Part shown: piece by piece, positions 25,301 through 35,868 of the stretch
How positions within the stretch are numbered: the first letter of the stretch is position 1
Layout: each line of letters begins with the position of its first letter
Source: Tamarix chinensis
Taxonomy: Eukaryota; Streptophyta; Magnoliopsida; Caryophyllales; Tamaricaceae
Length of the DNA stretch: 64,000 nucleotides
Assembly: GCA_030549775.1 (NCBI GenBank)
Contig: CM060174.1
Coordinates: 4,381,391-4,445,390, forward strand
Reading direction: 5' to 3'
Translations under genes and position numbers: made by a program
Notes under the pieces: model-generated
What the model saw: the letters and a program-made list of their open reading frames with translations, nothing else
What the model was told of the DNA's origin: nothing
Database searches by the model: none

Positions 25301-28300
25301 ACCCCTTCATTGTAACCATAAAACTTCATCCAAAAAGAGAATGGCTGAAAGTGTGATGAAACCATGTCCTCACAGCATTTCCTCAAAGTGCAATGTGAAA
25401 CCCTCTCCATAATAAGAAGTCATTAGAACACATTGATGGATGATTTCTCTATTATTTTTGTGAATAAATGAGTGTATCTATGCATCTTCCAATATTTTTT
25501 GCTAAGGCATCCATTCCAGTCTTCCCCGAAGGAATGTGGATAAAAATGTAGTTCTTGCAGTACATAGTAGAAACATAAACAGAATAAACATGCAATTATC
25601 TTGGTAAACTAATTACAACTCTAGCATCCACTATTACAACATCAAGAGCCATGTAAACATATAAATATCAAATAGAAAACCTCCGTTATACATCATTTTT
25701 TTCTGACTTAAAATTTAAAATGCACATATTGGACTAGGATCCCTTGTCATAAAGAAATGGAAAAGGAGAAAGAAGGGATACCCAGCAATCTGAGGGATGA
25801 AAAAGAAAGGCCAGCTAAACCTGAGGGAAGAACCCATAGTTAGTACCATGCAAATATAAGCGAGCAATAATATCAGATTCTAATTCAACATGGATTATGC
25901 CCCCAAAATGTAGACACTGGGATCTTGACCTTGTGTCTAAACAGTCAAACAAATATGATAATCATGGTTATACATAAAATAAAGAAACAAGGGCACAATT
26001 ATAAGAGCAAAACTAAACATACTAGAGAGAAAGAGAGAGAACTACTAGAAATGTTATCCAATATGAAAGGGCTGTTGCATAGCCCTATTCACAAGCTAAA
26101 TGATGGACTACCCCAAATTTTACAAGGCTAAAATGATAACAGCACTTACCTCCTGAAGATGTGTTTATACATGGTTTCCACCCACCACCTTTATAAGAAT
26201 TTTTCCATATAGTTAATATCTACAATGAAGAAACTTGTGTCAACAATACACAACACCGACAATCATATAGTAAAGCCACTATAAACAAACAGAATCGCAC
26301 TCCGGCCTATATTGAGCAAGCAAACTAAAATGAAAACAGATAGCATCCAACAAATATGCAAGACATTAATTTACACAATTGTCAAAAAACATCCAAACTA
26401 ATCATTAATGTTTTCATGACAGTAGTTCAGAGCGACCAATAAAACAACGATCTTGGTCGCGAGTGCAGTTTCGATGTCAAGAAAGATATTTTATATGTTG
26501 CTTGTAACCGCCGGTAAATACAAGAAATTCTAAAACAATCGCATATCGCCAATTTTGTGTATCCGCTGACCCAAAGTTCAATAAATATCAACCAATATTA
26601 CATAACAGCACCAATACTTAATTGTATGGTTCAGAGAGTTTAAAAGAAGCTAAACCATACTTTACGCATGTAACATAACAAATATAATGACCATAAAGAG
26701 GACTCAGTGGACCATAAAATTTCCAAAAACTTCATTATATGTGTACCTTCTCTTTCTTAGTGAATTGAATAATAATACACATTTTTGGTCCTTATTGATT
26801 GCCATGCTGTCACTTCTCAATTTTGGGCAATTGATCAAGAATGATTAGGCTAGTTCCCCAGGGGTACACTTGAGTGCTCAAACCATAACTTTGAGGTCAG
26901 CTGGCTGGTAACCAGTGTGCCAATGCAGAGGAAAAACTTAGATTTATGGCAATGGCACTTCAATGCCATCCCTTGTTCATCTGGTGTGCAATCTCTGATT
27001 CTCTATGCCGTCATAGGTCGGTGTAGTGAATCATGAATACCAGTGGCTTGACTTTTTCCCCCTCTGATATCTAGATGAACTGCCCCCAGCATGAGTTTAA
27101 GTATAAGCTTTTGAAGAACTTAGCATGCAAGAACTAACAAAGTGACCTAACACAATGACTGACAAGCTGTTCCCTATTTCTAGAGAGTATTTAATGTCTC
27201 TAACACATTTTTCATAAGAAATTATCTATCTTAAGTTAATATCTCCTAGGGCGAGCTCACAAGACTTCAAAGGCCATTCCCTACCAATATCATGTTTCCT
27301 CTGCACTAGCTGAGGGACTGAGCATCATCAATCCCTGTTTTCATTTCTAGTAAATGTAGCCAGGATTACACAGACAAAACTTGCTTTGCCCACTGCCTCT
27401 CTGGCAAACCAAAAAAAAAAGTGACATTACACATTACATCAAAGCAAGAGAGCGAAATTGAATGCTTTATATAGACCCTGATCTTGCTTTCCATATTCAG
27501 ACCATCACAGATCCTTCCCAGCATTTCTTTGAACATGTTTCAAGAGAGAAAAGCTTCCAGGCAAAGGTACATAAAATTAGTTGTATCTAAAGAATTACTA
27601 CTCCAGCACGTTCTGCTCTGCTATCTCTCAGACTGGAACAGTAAATACCCACGCCTACCAGACTCTTGGTCTCTGCTCCAGCAGTCTAGTGCTAGCTTCA
27701 AGTTTACTTCCATCAGCCTCTTCTTTTTTCTGAATAAAAATTCTCTCTCACACACATTATCATCAAATTTGAGTAGTATCACAATAAGAAATGTTATATT
27801 TAAACCATTAAACAACCTATAGCCCCTAGATGCCATGGAAGTTAACTTCTCTATAGTTAACGAGACTACCCCAATTTTACAAATAAAATTAATTCTGCTA
27901 TATAGATCATTTAGCAGACACAAATTAGCAGATATCAGAAATCTCAACTTGAAGGAACCGTATTGCACACTGGAATATATGGGCAGTCTGCATAAGCAAT
28001 ATGCTGATACAGCCTCAGACAGGGAAACAAGATCAAACTTCTACAGTCTACACTTCCTCTTGACATGCCACTCACTACTAAATTACAGTTACCGAGCTAA
28101 GTTAAAAACATCAAAGACCGTGAGTTACAGCCACAATGCTGGAGTTTTGGCATAAATCTAGCAATCCTGCCACATATTCGTGTATCTTCAAAGCTGCAAT
28201 GTCCTGCTATATTGATACAACAGTGACATATTGAGCCTACCGCACACTACTGTTGGTATCTGCCTTTCTTTCTTATCTCTGACTCTCATTCTGTCCAGCC

Positions 28301-29585
28301 TATCCCTCTCTCAGCAATAAAGCAAGTTAATATTCCGATCACCTCTCATTTTTTACATAGTCATAGTCAAGTCTGTAGATGCTATGGTTCCCCAATTGAA
28401 TTCGTTGAATTTTCATCTCTTATTTGAAGAAACTATAAGATGTAGACGATTCACTTTTGCTAAGAAAACCCTAAGTCAACCACAAGGATAATCCAAAAAT
28501 TGTGAGCCTAAGGTTGGAGGAACCATACTGCTACATAATATGAAACCATAAGTAAAAAAAAAAGAAGAAGCAAATCTTGCTATTGACAGGCAGACGTGGC
28601 TGAGATTTTCCTCATTAGATGCCACAGAGACGCACCATGTTTTTAACAACTGAACCCCAAAACAGGCACGAAACTTCAAGAATGGAGATTCCTAGACTAG
28701 GGTAACCGGCACAAACAGTGCAATCCGACCTCAAATCTCGGTCTGCTTACATAAATCACTAATTAGAGATGAAAACAGCTCCCATGCAGCATATGATCCA
28801 ATGGCACATTGATTCTCTGTCTAAATCAATCTAGTGAGTCAAGACTCAAGTGTCAAGACAGCTATTAGTATAATCAAATTGAAATAAAATGAAAAATAAT
28901 AATATGTATATAGCAATTTTCAGAGGGCAAGTATGACATCCTCCCTCGTTTGACCCAGTCCAATCGCTCGATCATACCGCGAATAATCAATGGTCCGCCC
29001 AAGATGGTTATACTCGGTTTTCACCAAATTGTAATCCAATTATCAGTTATAATACAAGAACAATCTACCTCAATCAACCAAAAACGCAAATCGCGAACAG
29101 ATCATGCCCCGCATTGACCAGCATTACCGGAAAAATGGACGGAAAAAGAAAAAAACTCGAGAACCAATAATCGAGACCTAAAATACTGCAACGTTCAAAA
29201 CGCGAAATGAACTAACCGCATCGGCCGTCGAATTATCGGCATCCATTTCAGGTCGTAGCTTCGAATAAACTTGAGGGCTTCTATAAACGGACCCAGGAGC
29301 AGGACGATGGGTGATAACAGGACCCACATCGAAAGAGACAGTGCCCATGTACAGAAGCATGCCAGAGATGTAAATGAGAGGCGCGAAAAGGAAGACGCCT
29401 TGACGCCGGAGGAGGACAGAGAGGACAATCCAGGCTAACCGGTGCGCCATTGACCGAGGCGGCGGCTGACCAGCACGGCCTTGTTTAGAACGGCCATGAC
29501 GGAACCGAGGCGAACGGACTCTTGGAGACTGTGGCGGCGATGGCGTCGTGTGTCCGCTGCTAGGTAGCCGATTGTATGCCTGCAT
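19138..29585 (-). CDS. Plant O-fucosyltransferase family protein (GDP-fucose protein O-fucosyltransferase-like), 10 exons, 562 aa
   Basis: The CDS joins 29585-29217, 26219-26150, 25019-24952, 24835-24747, 23188-22991, 22198-21994, 21875-21708, 20443-20276, 20200-20010 and 19300-19138: 1689 nt with no stop or frameshift and GT/AG at every intron. The N-terminus (1-62) is basic and Pro/Ser-rich. One hydrophobic segment at residues 63-85 ([19 protein letters not shown]) suggests a type II Golgi membrane protein with a lumenal catalytic domain from about 124 to 510. Family landmarks include [20 protein letters not shown] (148-167), [44 protein letters not shown] (328-341), [20 protein letters not shown] and [15 protein letters not shown] (486-500). 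A C-terminal CPDCMCR follows. Related plant proteins are predicted glycosyltransferases; the acceptor is not predictable here. The start was chosen as the first ATG before the membrane anchor, with a pyrimidine-rich leader. Confidence 0.9.
20010..20200 (-). CDS. O-fucosyltransferase gene exon 9 (residues 446-509)
   Basis: Acceptor CTTTAG, donor GTATGT. Encodes [20 protein letters not shown], then [20 protein letters not shown] and [15 protein letters not shown]. The E-V-F-V-T-T and GHRRY region is the most conserved C-terminal block of the family. Confidence 0.9.
20276..20443 (-). CDS. O-fucosyltransferase gene exon 8 (residues 390-445)
   Basis: Acceptor CATCAG, donor GTTTCA, 56 whole codons. 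Encodes [20 protein letters not shown] through [14 protein letters not shown] to EELAPFK. Confidence 0.9.
21179..21615. repeat. Intron 7 interspersed repeat with a duplicated block
   Basis: A block with AAAACCACTTC, TGTAACTCACTCCCTT and AATTC occurs at 21185-21235 and again at 21553-21602 in the same direction. Between them lies GAGGGCCCTTGGGCCAATG followed by GGGACTCAAGTCCCA, a palindromic stretch unlike the rest of the intron. It may be a small non-autonomous retroelement, with the direct copies as terminal repeats, or a local duplication. Confidence 0.35.
21708..21875 (-). CDS. O-fucosyltransferase gene exon 7 (residues 334-389)
   Basis: Acceptor TCTAG, donor GTTAGC, 56 whole codons. Encodes [13 protein letters not shown] through [13 protein letters not shown] to [10 protein letters not shown]. 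Confidence 0.9.
21994..22198 (-). CDS. O-fucosyltransferase gene exon 6 (residues 265-333)
   Basis: Acceptor TTCAG, donor GTTAGA. Encodes [14 protein letters not shown] through [12 protein letters not shown] to [13 protein letters not shown]. The last residues start the H-L-R-x-E-x-D-M motif typical of the fold's donor-binding half. Confidence 0.9.
22543..22765 (+). repeat. Intron 5 copy of an interspersed repeat
   Basis: Contains ACAAAATTGGCGATACATGA, TTTTAGAATT, ATATTGGTTATTAG and a GC-rich end with ACCGCGGCATTGCGACCAC. The complement of 26420-26640 has the same words in the same order. No boundaries or target duplications are certain. Confidence 0.4.
22991..23188 (-). CDS. O-fucosyltransferase gene exon 5 (residues 199-265)
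   Basis: Acceptor TACAG, donor GTGAGT. Encodes [19 protein letters not shown] through [18 protein letters not shown] to VLPRLLEEK, closely family-like throughout. Confidence 0.9.
24747..24835 (-). CDS. O-fucosyltransferase gene exon 4 (residues 170-199)
   Basis: Acceptor TTTTAG after a T-rich tract, donor GTCTGT. Encodes [18 protein letters not shown] then [11 protein letters not shown] and two bases of Ser. Confidence 0.88.
24952..25019 (-). CDS. O-fucosyltransferase gene exon 3 (residues 147-169)
   Basis: Acceptor TTGTAG, donor GTCAGT. Encodes [20 protein letters not shown] then SS. An alternative donor four bases upstream (24955) would break the frame into exon 4, so GTCAGT at 24951 is preferred. 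Confidence 0.85.
26150..26219 (-). CDS. O-fucosyltransferase gene exon 2 (residues 124-147)
   Basis: Acceptor TTGTAG, donor GTAAGT. Encodes [20 protein letters not shown] then SSG plus one base of the next Gly. The W-K-x-x-Y-K-G-G-x-W-x-P-C motif opens the conserved plant domain. It is only 70 nt and easy for gene finders to miss. Confidence 0.85.
26420..26640 (-). repeat. Intron 1 copy of the same repeat, inverted
   Basis: On the minus strand it reads ATATTGGTTGATATTTATTG, ACAAAATTGGCGATATGCGA, TTTTAGAATT and a GC-rich end. It pairs with 22543-22765 in inverted orientation across exons 2-5. Confidence 0.4.
29217..29585 (-). CDS. O-fucosyltransferase gene exon 1 (residues 1-123)
   Basis: Starts at the ATG of [11 protein letters not shown] and ends on a whole codon (ADA) at donor GTTAGT. 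It carries the basic cytosolic tail, the membrane anchor and the stem. The next intron (26220-29216, 2997 bp) is the longest. Confidence 0.85.
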
Positions 29586-29800
29586 CTGAGTTTCTTGTTT
29601 TCCTGTGAGTTGTTTTGTCTCTCCTCCTCCGTGTGTATTGTGGGTTGTCTGAGCTCTTACGTCATGTGAGGAGAGCTGATGGACATATTAACGGCACTCG
29701 AATTTGGTTGTAGATTGTAAGAAAAAGAAAGAGAAATATTGAAGGCGAATACTCATAGAGAGAGAGTCCCCTACCGGTGCTTGTTGTCTTGAATCTCTTC
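29586..29800 (-). promoter_or_regulatory. 5' leader and core promoter region of the O-fucosyltransferase gene
   Basis: On the minus strand, directly upstream of the ATG, lie a (CT)n tract (29754-29765), a pyrimidine patch TTTCTCTTTCTTTTTCTT near 29717-29735 and CACATGACGTAAGAG near 29650-29668, which contains an ACGT core. Pyrimidine patches and ACGT cores are common in plant promoters. No clear TATA box is seen, and the transcription start is unknown. Confidence 0.4.
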
Positions 29801-31288
29801 ATCATTTCCAGCAGTCTTCCTCTTTTTTCCTTTTTCTTCACTTATATTTTATTCTTTTATTTCCTTTGGTTTTTTTTCTTGGTATGTTCATTTATATTTA
29901 TTCTTCTCTTTTCTTTTTTTCCTCCTCACTTTTTTTTTTGGTGGCCCTTTCCCCTCTTTTTTGATAATGGTACTTGTCACTTGATAGAGACACGGGCACA
30001 GATATACTAGTAGGGGGAAACAAAAGGAAATTAATATTAAAATACAATAATAGGGAAGTCGAGACACGTGCGTCAGGTGTGGTGGGCTAGTGGGACGAGA
30101 CGACCGGGGGAGATGGTCAGTTGGGGGCCTGTTGAGCTTTACTTTATCCTTTTATATTAATTTCTTTGAAGCTTTATTTGGTTATTGCTTCTTCCTTTAT
30201 TAAATTAAAGGAAAACGTTAATTTAGTTTTTTCACATGTCAAAATGAGGTTATTATGATCTAATTTTATTTGCTTACCTAACTTATGGGTAAGTAAACAA
30301 AATAGATGACGAATATTATTCATATAAAAATAATACTCTTATTCTTTATTTCTTAATCTTTCATGATGATATAATATATCATCCGAGACAAGTAAATATA
30401 AAGATTAAGACGTATAATAATTTTCTTTTGTCTCAATTAGTAGCTTCTCCAATGTCTAAATTAGTGTAGAGGTTAGAGGATGAACATCAAAGTTTAAGAC
30501 AAAACATGAGGTTTTTCTTTTCTTGTCTTGTCTTAATAGCTTTTCCAATCTATAAAGTAGCATAAGTTGATAAAAGCATTGGTATTAAGAAGGAGTCGTC
30601 AACATCAAACCTACCTACACTCTTTAAAATATATTATGTGGTATATTATATAAAAGGAGTATTATTGTATCACCCTGTCACCCATCCTCATATATATTAA
30701 TGGTGAAGTTGTAAAATATGAGTTAAATTAAATAATGTATGTATTAAATCGATGGTTGAGTAAACTTTACGTTTCCACAAATCTATTTCTTGTTAGAGAT
30801 CAAACAAGAAGGTCATATTCTTTTTATATATATGTATATAGATGATAAGATAAGATGGGGGAATAAATAAATGCTTAATATCGCCGTATTGCTTGTGTAT
30901 GAAATCCGATAGTGCTCTATTATCATGTAGAGAAGGTGGGGGCACATGGGTTGATGAGTGGATATAGGGTGGCAAATGTTCGGGAATTTGGACCATATTA
31001 TTAGTTGGTTGTCCACTTCCTCAAGCAACACATCTTTTTTTTTTTCCCTTTTTCGCCTCTTCCACTCAATCCCGCAATTAATTTTTAATCACTACAAACT
31101 AAAGAGGCAGGCAAGAAAGGGAAACTAAACTTGTTGTGGGGGTTAAAAACATCTTCCATATGATCGGAAGAACTTTGTGGGTAATAATAATTGTTAAATA
31201 GAAATAAGAGAAAGATTCGCGCCTTAGCGTCCACGAGTCCATGTGGATGTTAGAACAGGAGAAAATGAGGAAACTGGAGGATAGAATC

Positions 31289-31327
<39 letters not shown>

Positions 31328-31849
31328 GGGGTGGGGTGGAATTAATGAAAGGACGCGAGGGACTATACATATAGGATGTGAGATGGGACTTTTTGTGCTT
31401 TGTACAATTAGTATATAATTACTTGCATGGATTATTGTCACGAAATCCCTGCTAGGGAGTCCTACGATAGTACTTAATCTCGTCCCCCTCCATTAATCTC
31501 AACCTAGAGGCGGCTCGGGGATCTAAATTCCATGCGACGCGGCTGTAGCAGCATGTTATGTACCGCACAACCACATCTGTCCGGTTCTTTCACCTAGGGG
31601 TCCTAATGAACTTAGAAATAACATTCCAGATTTTATTCAAAATCTGAAAAAGTTTACTTGAATGATATATTAATAGATATAGATAAATAAATATAGGTAG
31701 AAATATATATTTATATATATAAGGGACAAAGTTTTCGTCGGATACAGAATATTAAAATTCGTACCATCTCATCTATATTTGTATTTGTAACCATATTTAT
31801 TTATTCGTCCTCTATGTATGGGATACGCAATTAAGAAAAAGAGGAATTT
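29801..31849. other. Intergenic DNA with poly(A) tract and a small GC-richer island
   Basis: Thymine-rich to 29950, AT-rich to 31290, a run of 30 A at 31294-31323, and a GC-richer stretch at 31437-31615 that matches nothing I recognise. No gene is seen. Confidence 0.4.
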
Positions 31850-32777
31850 TATTGTCTTGATGTTTAGCATATTCTTGATTTAGCTTGCATCTTTGTGAGT
31901 CTCCATCTCATTTTCTCGGTCAATTGGCCTTAGCCCTCATTGCAATCGCCTCACCTCATCATCATCATCGCCGAATCGACTACTCTTCATCGTCGTTAGA
32001 GATGTAAACGAGGCGGGTTTTACCCGTTACCCGATAGATTTAATCTGACGGATACTTAAATGGATACGGATACGGATATGGAGGATGGATTAAAATATCC
32101 GTAGGGTTCGGGTACGGATACAGGTATGTGATATCCATACCTGTACGGCTGTACCCGTAACCATACCTGTATCCATATCCATATCCGTTTACCCGATATA
32201 TAATTATTTTTTTACCCTTAATTTTAAGATAAATATAGTATAAATTAAAGTTAAAATTGTCATTTGGCTTAACTATAAATGGGTTTATCCATCGAGTAAC
32301 GGATTTATCCGTTGAATAATATCCATTAACGGGTAAACGGATAATCCGTCGGGTAATGGATATCCAACGGATACGGATATAGATGTATTAGCGGATACCC
32401 ATTCGGGTACTGGTACGGATTCGAGTACATATTTTCTTATTAGGTACGGATACGGGTATAGTATATCTGCCCCGAACCCGCCCCGTTTACATCCCTAATG
32501 GCCTAATCGCCGTTAGATATCATCACTAAGCTCTCATTTTTACTTACATTTTCTTGTCATTTAGCCTATTCTTGTTTTAGCTTGTGTGCTTAATTCTCCC
32601 TCTCATTCTCTCAATTAATTGGCATTAGCCCTCGTTGTAGTCGCTTCTCATCGTCGTCCTCGGATTGTATTCTCTTCATTATCATTAGATCTCGTCACTA
32701 AGCTCTAGATTTTTACTTCTATTTCATTGTTGTTTAGTCTATTGTTGCTTTAGCTTGCATCCCTGAGCCTCCCTTTC
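31850..32777. repeat. Tandem array of about 187-bp units, left part
   Basis: The unit marker ATTTAGCNTATTNTTGNTTTAGCTTG starts near 31860, 32556 and 32738. Subtracting the 501-bp hAT-like insertion gives spacings of about 197 and 182 bp. Further unit words are CTCGGTCAATTGGCNTTAGCC or its variant, CATCATCGTC and ATTAGATCTCGTCACTAAG. The third unit is broken at 32777 by LTR B and resumes at 53941. Function is unknown. Confidence 0.7.
31997..32497. mobile_element. Non-autonomous hAT-like element H1 (501 bp)
   Basis: Ends are TAGAGATGTAAACGAGGCGG and, on the complement, TAGGGATGTAAACGGGGCGG. Subterminal regions are dense in GGATACGGATA, CCCGTTACCCG and related words in both directions. The element H2 (34579-46309) has the same ends and order. 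A candidate 8-bp duplication exists (ATCGTCGT at 31989-31996, ATCGCCGT at 32506-32513), but eight extra bases lie between the right end and the second copy. No transposase is present. Confidence 0.7.
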
Positions 32778-33294
32778 TGTAACACCTCAAAAATTTACTA
32801 TTGAAAAGTTTCGTTTTATTAGAAGGTTCAACGGAAGCAAGTAAATTAAACTTGTAAATTTTGGGAATATTACCGCCGTAATCAGTACAAGCCGGCCCCA
32901 GGTCGGTCTCGTACTGACCACAAGGCTAAAGAGAGATTAACATCCATCATAAATCAAACTTAAATTAGGAATTCATAAAAGTATTGAAACGTTCAACGAG
33001 AAAAGTCAGAGTATGCAGAAAAGGGTTTACAATCTAAAAGTACATAATTAAAATTCCTCAAAGGGAATAAAAGCTATAGTACGATAAAACGATTCTGAAT
33101 AAACATATACAAAATAAAGGAGCATAAAAAGTAAATCCGGCCACATCGCTCTCGAATCCCCAGGCTAAGTCCAAGCTCAACTCTCAGCCTCGTCCGATGC
33201 CTCGTAAGCATCGAAAGCATCGAAAACAGCATCACCTACCTGCACAACTCAGTAGGGACCTCTACTCATGGGAATGAGCAGCACCCACAGGTAG

Positions 33295-33316
33295 TCAATA
33301 CGCTACGTACTGAGTA
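33295..33316 (-). repeat. Palindrome near the 3' end of LTR B
   Basis: TCAATACGCTACGTACTGAG on the plus strand is one mismatch from the perfect palindrome TCAGTACG-TAG-CGTACTGA found in LTR C at 51090-51109. Confidence 0.7.
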
Positions 33317-33500
33317 AGGTAACCATGCATCTAAGATCAAGCATACAAAAACATGTAACACAAGGATGATCACATAAACAACATACAATCATTACAGATA
33401 AATGAATGCCAAGTTATAGTCCGGATAACTGATTATTTAGCTCTTTGATCAATACTCATTTTATACCATGATCTTTATCAATCCATGCGAGTACAAGAAC

Positions 33501-33842
33501 CCCACTATTATAGCCGGTGGATCGAAAACGTACAGGGCAGAATGCTCCTAACCACTATTATTGTCGGTGGATCGATCTCAAAAGCAAAAATGCTCCTGGC
33601 CACTATTATGCCGGTGGATCGGTCTAGCCCTGACTCTTATAGTATTTCACTGTAAGTACTTAGTGTCTTTCCAGGTCTTATCATACTTAGAGTTTGGTTT
33701 ATTGAGCTCGAGATCCCCCATTATTATAGCTGGTAGATCAGAAATGTACAAGGTAGAATGCACCTAACCACTATTATATGTCCGTGGATCAGTCTCTAGG
33801 GCACCCGGCACCTGGACACTATTATGTTGGTGGATCGATCTA
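33501..33842 (-). repeat. Hairpin repeat module in LTR B (six degenerate copies)
   Basis: Six copies of CCACTATTATAGCCGGTGGA-like sequence occur as two triplets (33501-33623 and 33716-33842). Most are followed by ATCGATCT or ATCGGTCT instead of the ACCGGTCT of the intact elements, so the stem partner has decayed. Confidence 0.8.
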
Positions 33843-34578
33843 GGCCCAACTCAATAATCTTTCACTTTAAATGATTAGTGTCTTACCATGTCTTATTCAA
33901 CAAGTTTCACTCTAGAGATGCATGTCACACTCTATCTACACTTATCATCCCAAGAGGGCCCGTCCTATATATTAAGAGGGCACGTCCTATATATTGAGAC
34001 TTCTGCACCTCCTAACACACCCCGACATCCTTTCATTCTTCCACTTACTCACACTAGAGGCCCACTCCTAAGTGTGTGGGTCAAGGCCCACTACCTTACA
34101 CCCTTTAAGTCCACTCACTTCCTTACCTTAGGGTTTTCTCCTGAAACCCTAATTTGGGCCTATGTGGCCCATCCTTCTCTACCTCACACAATTAAGGCTG
34201 TTTTAACACCCCAACATATCACCTCCCTTAGATTCAACCCTCATCATTTCACTTTAATCCCCCAAGTACACATGTGATGTGACTACGAAATCTTAGTTGG
34301 CCACACCAAACCCTAGCACCCTTCTCTTTCATATGTCACCCCTCCATTTCTCACCTTCCATCATTACTTCCCCATGATACCCATACTCACCCTACACATG
34401 ACACTCTTCCACTTTCATCTCATACTCCACTCACTTTCAATTATTTTTACTTTCATAGCCATCTCAAATTAGGGTTTGCCTCCCAAACCCTAGCCAAGTC
34501 TCTTGTGCACTCTTATACTACCCCACGTACTATCTTTCACCCAAAGTCTCCAATTACCCAAACAACTCTTCCCTTACC

Positions 34579-35243
34579 TAGGGATGTAAACGGGGCGGAT
34601 AATACCCGAAACCCGACGGATTTTACTCGACGGATATGGATATGGATAACAATAAACGGATATGGATACGGATATGGGTAAGGGTTAAAAATACCCGATA
34701 GATTCGGGTACGGATACGGGGTATCCATATCCGTATCCGTACCCATATCCGTTTTTATATCCGTACCCGTTTACCCGTTATATAGTTACCATTTTACCCT
34801 TAACTTTTTATATAAAAATAGGTTATAATTTAAAATTAAATTGTCATTTTACATTAACCCTACTTTGAATGTAACACTGATTTCAATTTCAAATTTGTCA
34901 TTGTCTGTGAGTCTGTTTCGTGACTCTTCACTGTTCACTCTCCCGCTGCTCTCTTCTCGTGACTCAAGACTCTCGTCGGCTTCGAGTCTTCTATCTGTGT
35001 CGAGACTCGAGAGCCGACTGCCGAGAGGTGGTAAACATAGGGCCATAGGCACATCCGCATAGGACCACCGTGCACAGGCTCAGCTGCGCCCCTTGGCCGT
35101 CGCCCGTCGGCCGCCATCCATGTCTCCAGTCTTCGTCGTCGTCTTCAAGTTGGAGTAATCGATAGGTTGAGCCCGTTCGTCTTCCTCTTCGAGTCTCCTT
35201 GACTCTTCCTCTCATCCTCTGTGACTGCGAGTGCTGTCTGTCG
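34579..35243. mobile_element. Non-autonomous hAT-like element H2, left half
   Basis: Starts TAGGGATGTAAACGGGGCGG, directly after the duplicated CCCTTACC (34571-34578). Subterminal GGATATGG/CGGATACGG repeats run to 34760. Sequence from about 34870 to 35243, containing TCGTCGTC-rich and Ser/Arg-codon-like stretches, has no counterpart in H1. It is broken at 35244 by element D. Without D and its duplication H2 is 1198 bp. No transposase is recognisable. Confidence 0.8.
35239..35243 (+). repeat. Target-site duplication of element D, left copy (TGTCG)
   Basis: TGTCG precedes the 5' LTR and is repeated exactly after the 3' LTR at 45772-45776. Confidence 0.92.
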
Positions 35244-35822
35244 TGTAATACCCCGTATTTTTAAAATCCAAATTATTAAGTTTAATGATTTGATTTACGT
35301 AATTTGACGCAAATATTTAATTATTTTAATTTTGATTCGTTTTATGGATTTATTGACGATTTTAAATTCATAATTGAATGTAATTAATCATTTTCGGAAA
35401 GTAAAATTTAATCACGTTTTAATTAATTGAATGTAATATTTTGGGAAAGTTTAAATTAAAAATATTTTCGGAACTTATTTAAGAATTTCTTTTTGAAATT
35501 AATTTTCTTCCGTTCTACGCTTTTTAGTTTGCAGAAAACCGATTTCGGAAATTATTAAAATTAGTCTTGATTTATTAGAATTTGACTTAAATATTTTATT
35601 ATAGGTTTTTGAATATTATTTCAGGGTCTTATAATATATTTCCGTAAATAATACAAATTTTTTTTGTTCGTTGGTAAATTCTTCCGAAAATGTTTTTAAT
35701 TTATGTAGCTTTTATTTATTTCAAGCGTTTAGATCGTTTTGAAATAATTTTTGGTTTAATGAATTTTAGATAAAATCTTTCAATAATAATTTTAAACACT
35801 TAGTATTTTATTTTGTATGAGT

Positions 35823-35868
<46 letters not shown>

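Larger units (their letters stand above)
32778..34578 (-). mobile_element. Solo LTR B, part 1 of 3 (3' end of the LTR)
   Basis: On the plus strand it begins TGTAACACCTCAAAAATTTA, the complement of the LTR end TTGAGGTGTTACA. Homology to C and A1 covers the GCATCG-rich block (33200-33230), the palindrome (33295-33316), the hairpin repeats and the CACACCCCGA/CCTAG-rich stretch to 34560. It is interrupted at 34579 by hAT-like element H2 and resumes at 46310. Flanks of the whole B are CTTTC (32773-32777) and CTCCT (53941-53945), so a target duplication is not convincing. Total B length without insertions is about 4.57 kb, the size of one D LTR, and no internal region is attached, hence a solo LTR. 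Confidence 0.8.

Noticed and set aside
29777..30010. 77-codon Phe/Leu-rich frame upstream of the gene
   Set aside because: Product of a T-rich tract, not a membrane protein with any recognisable pattern.
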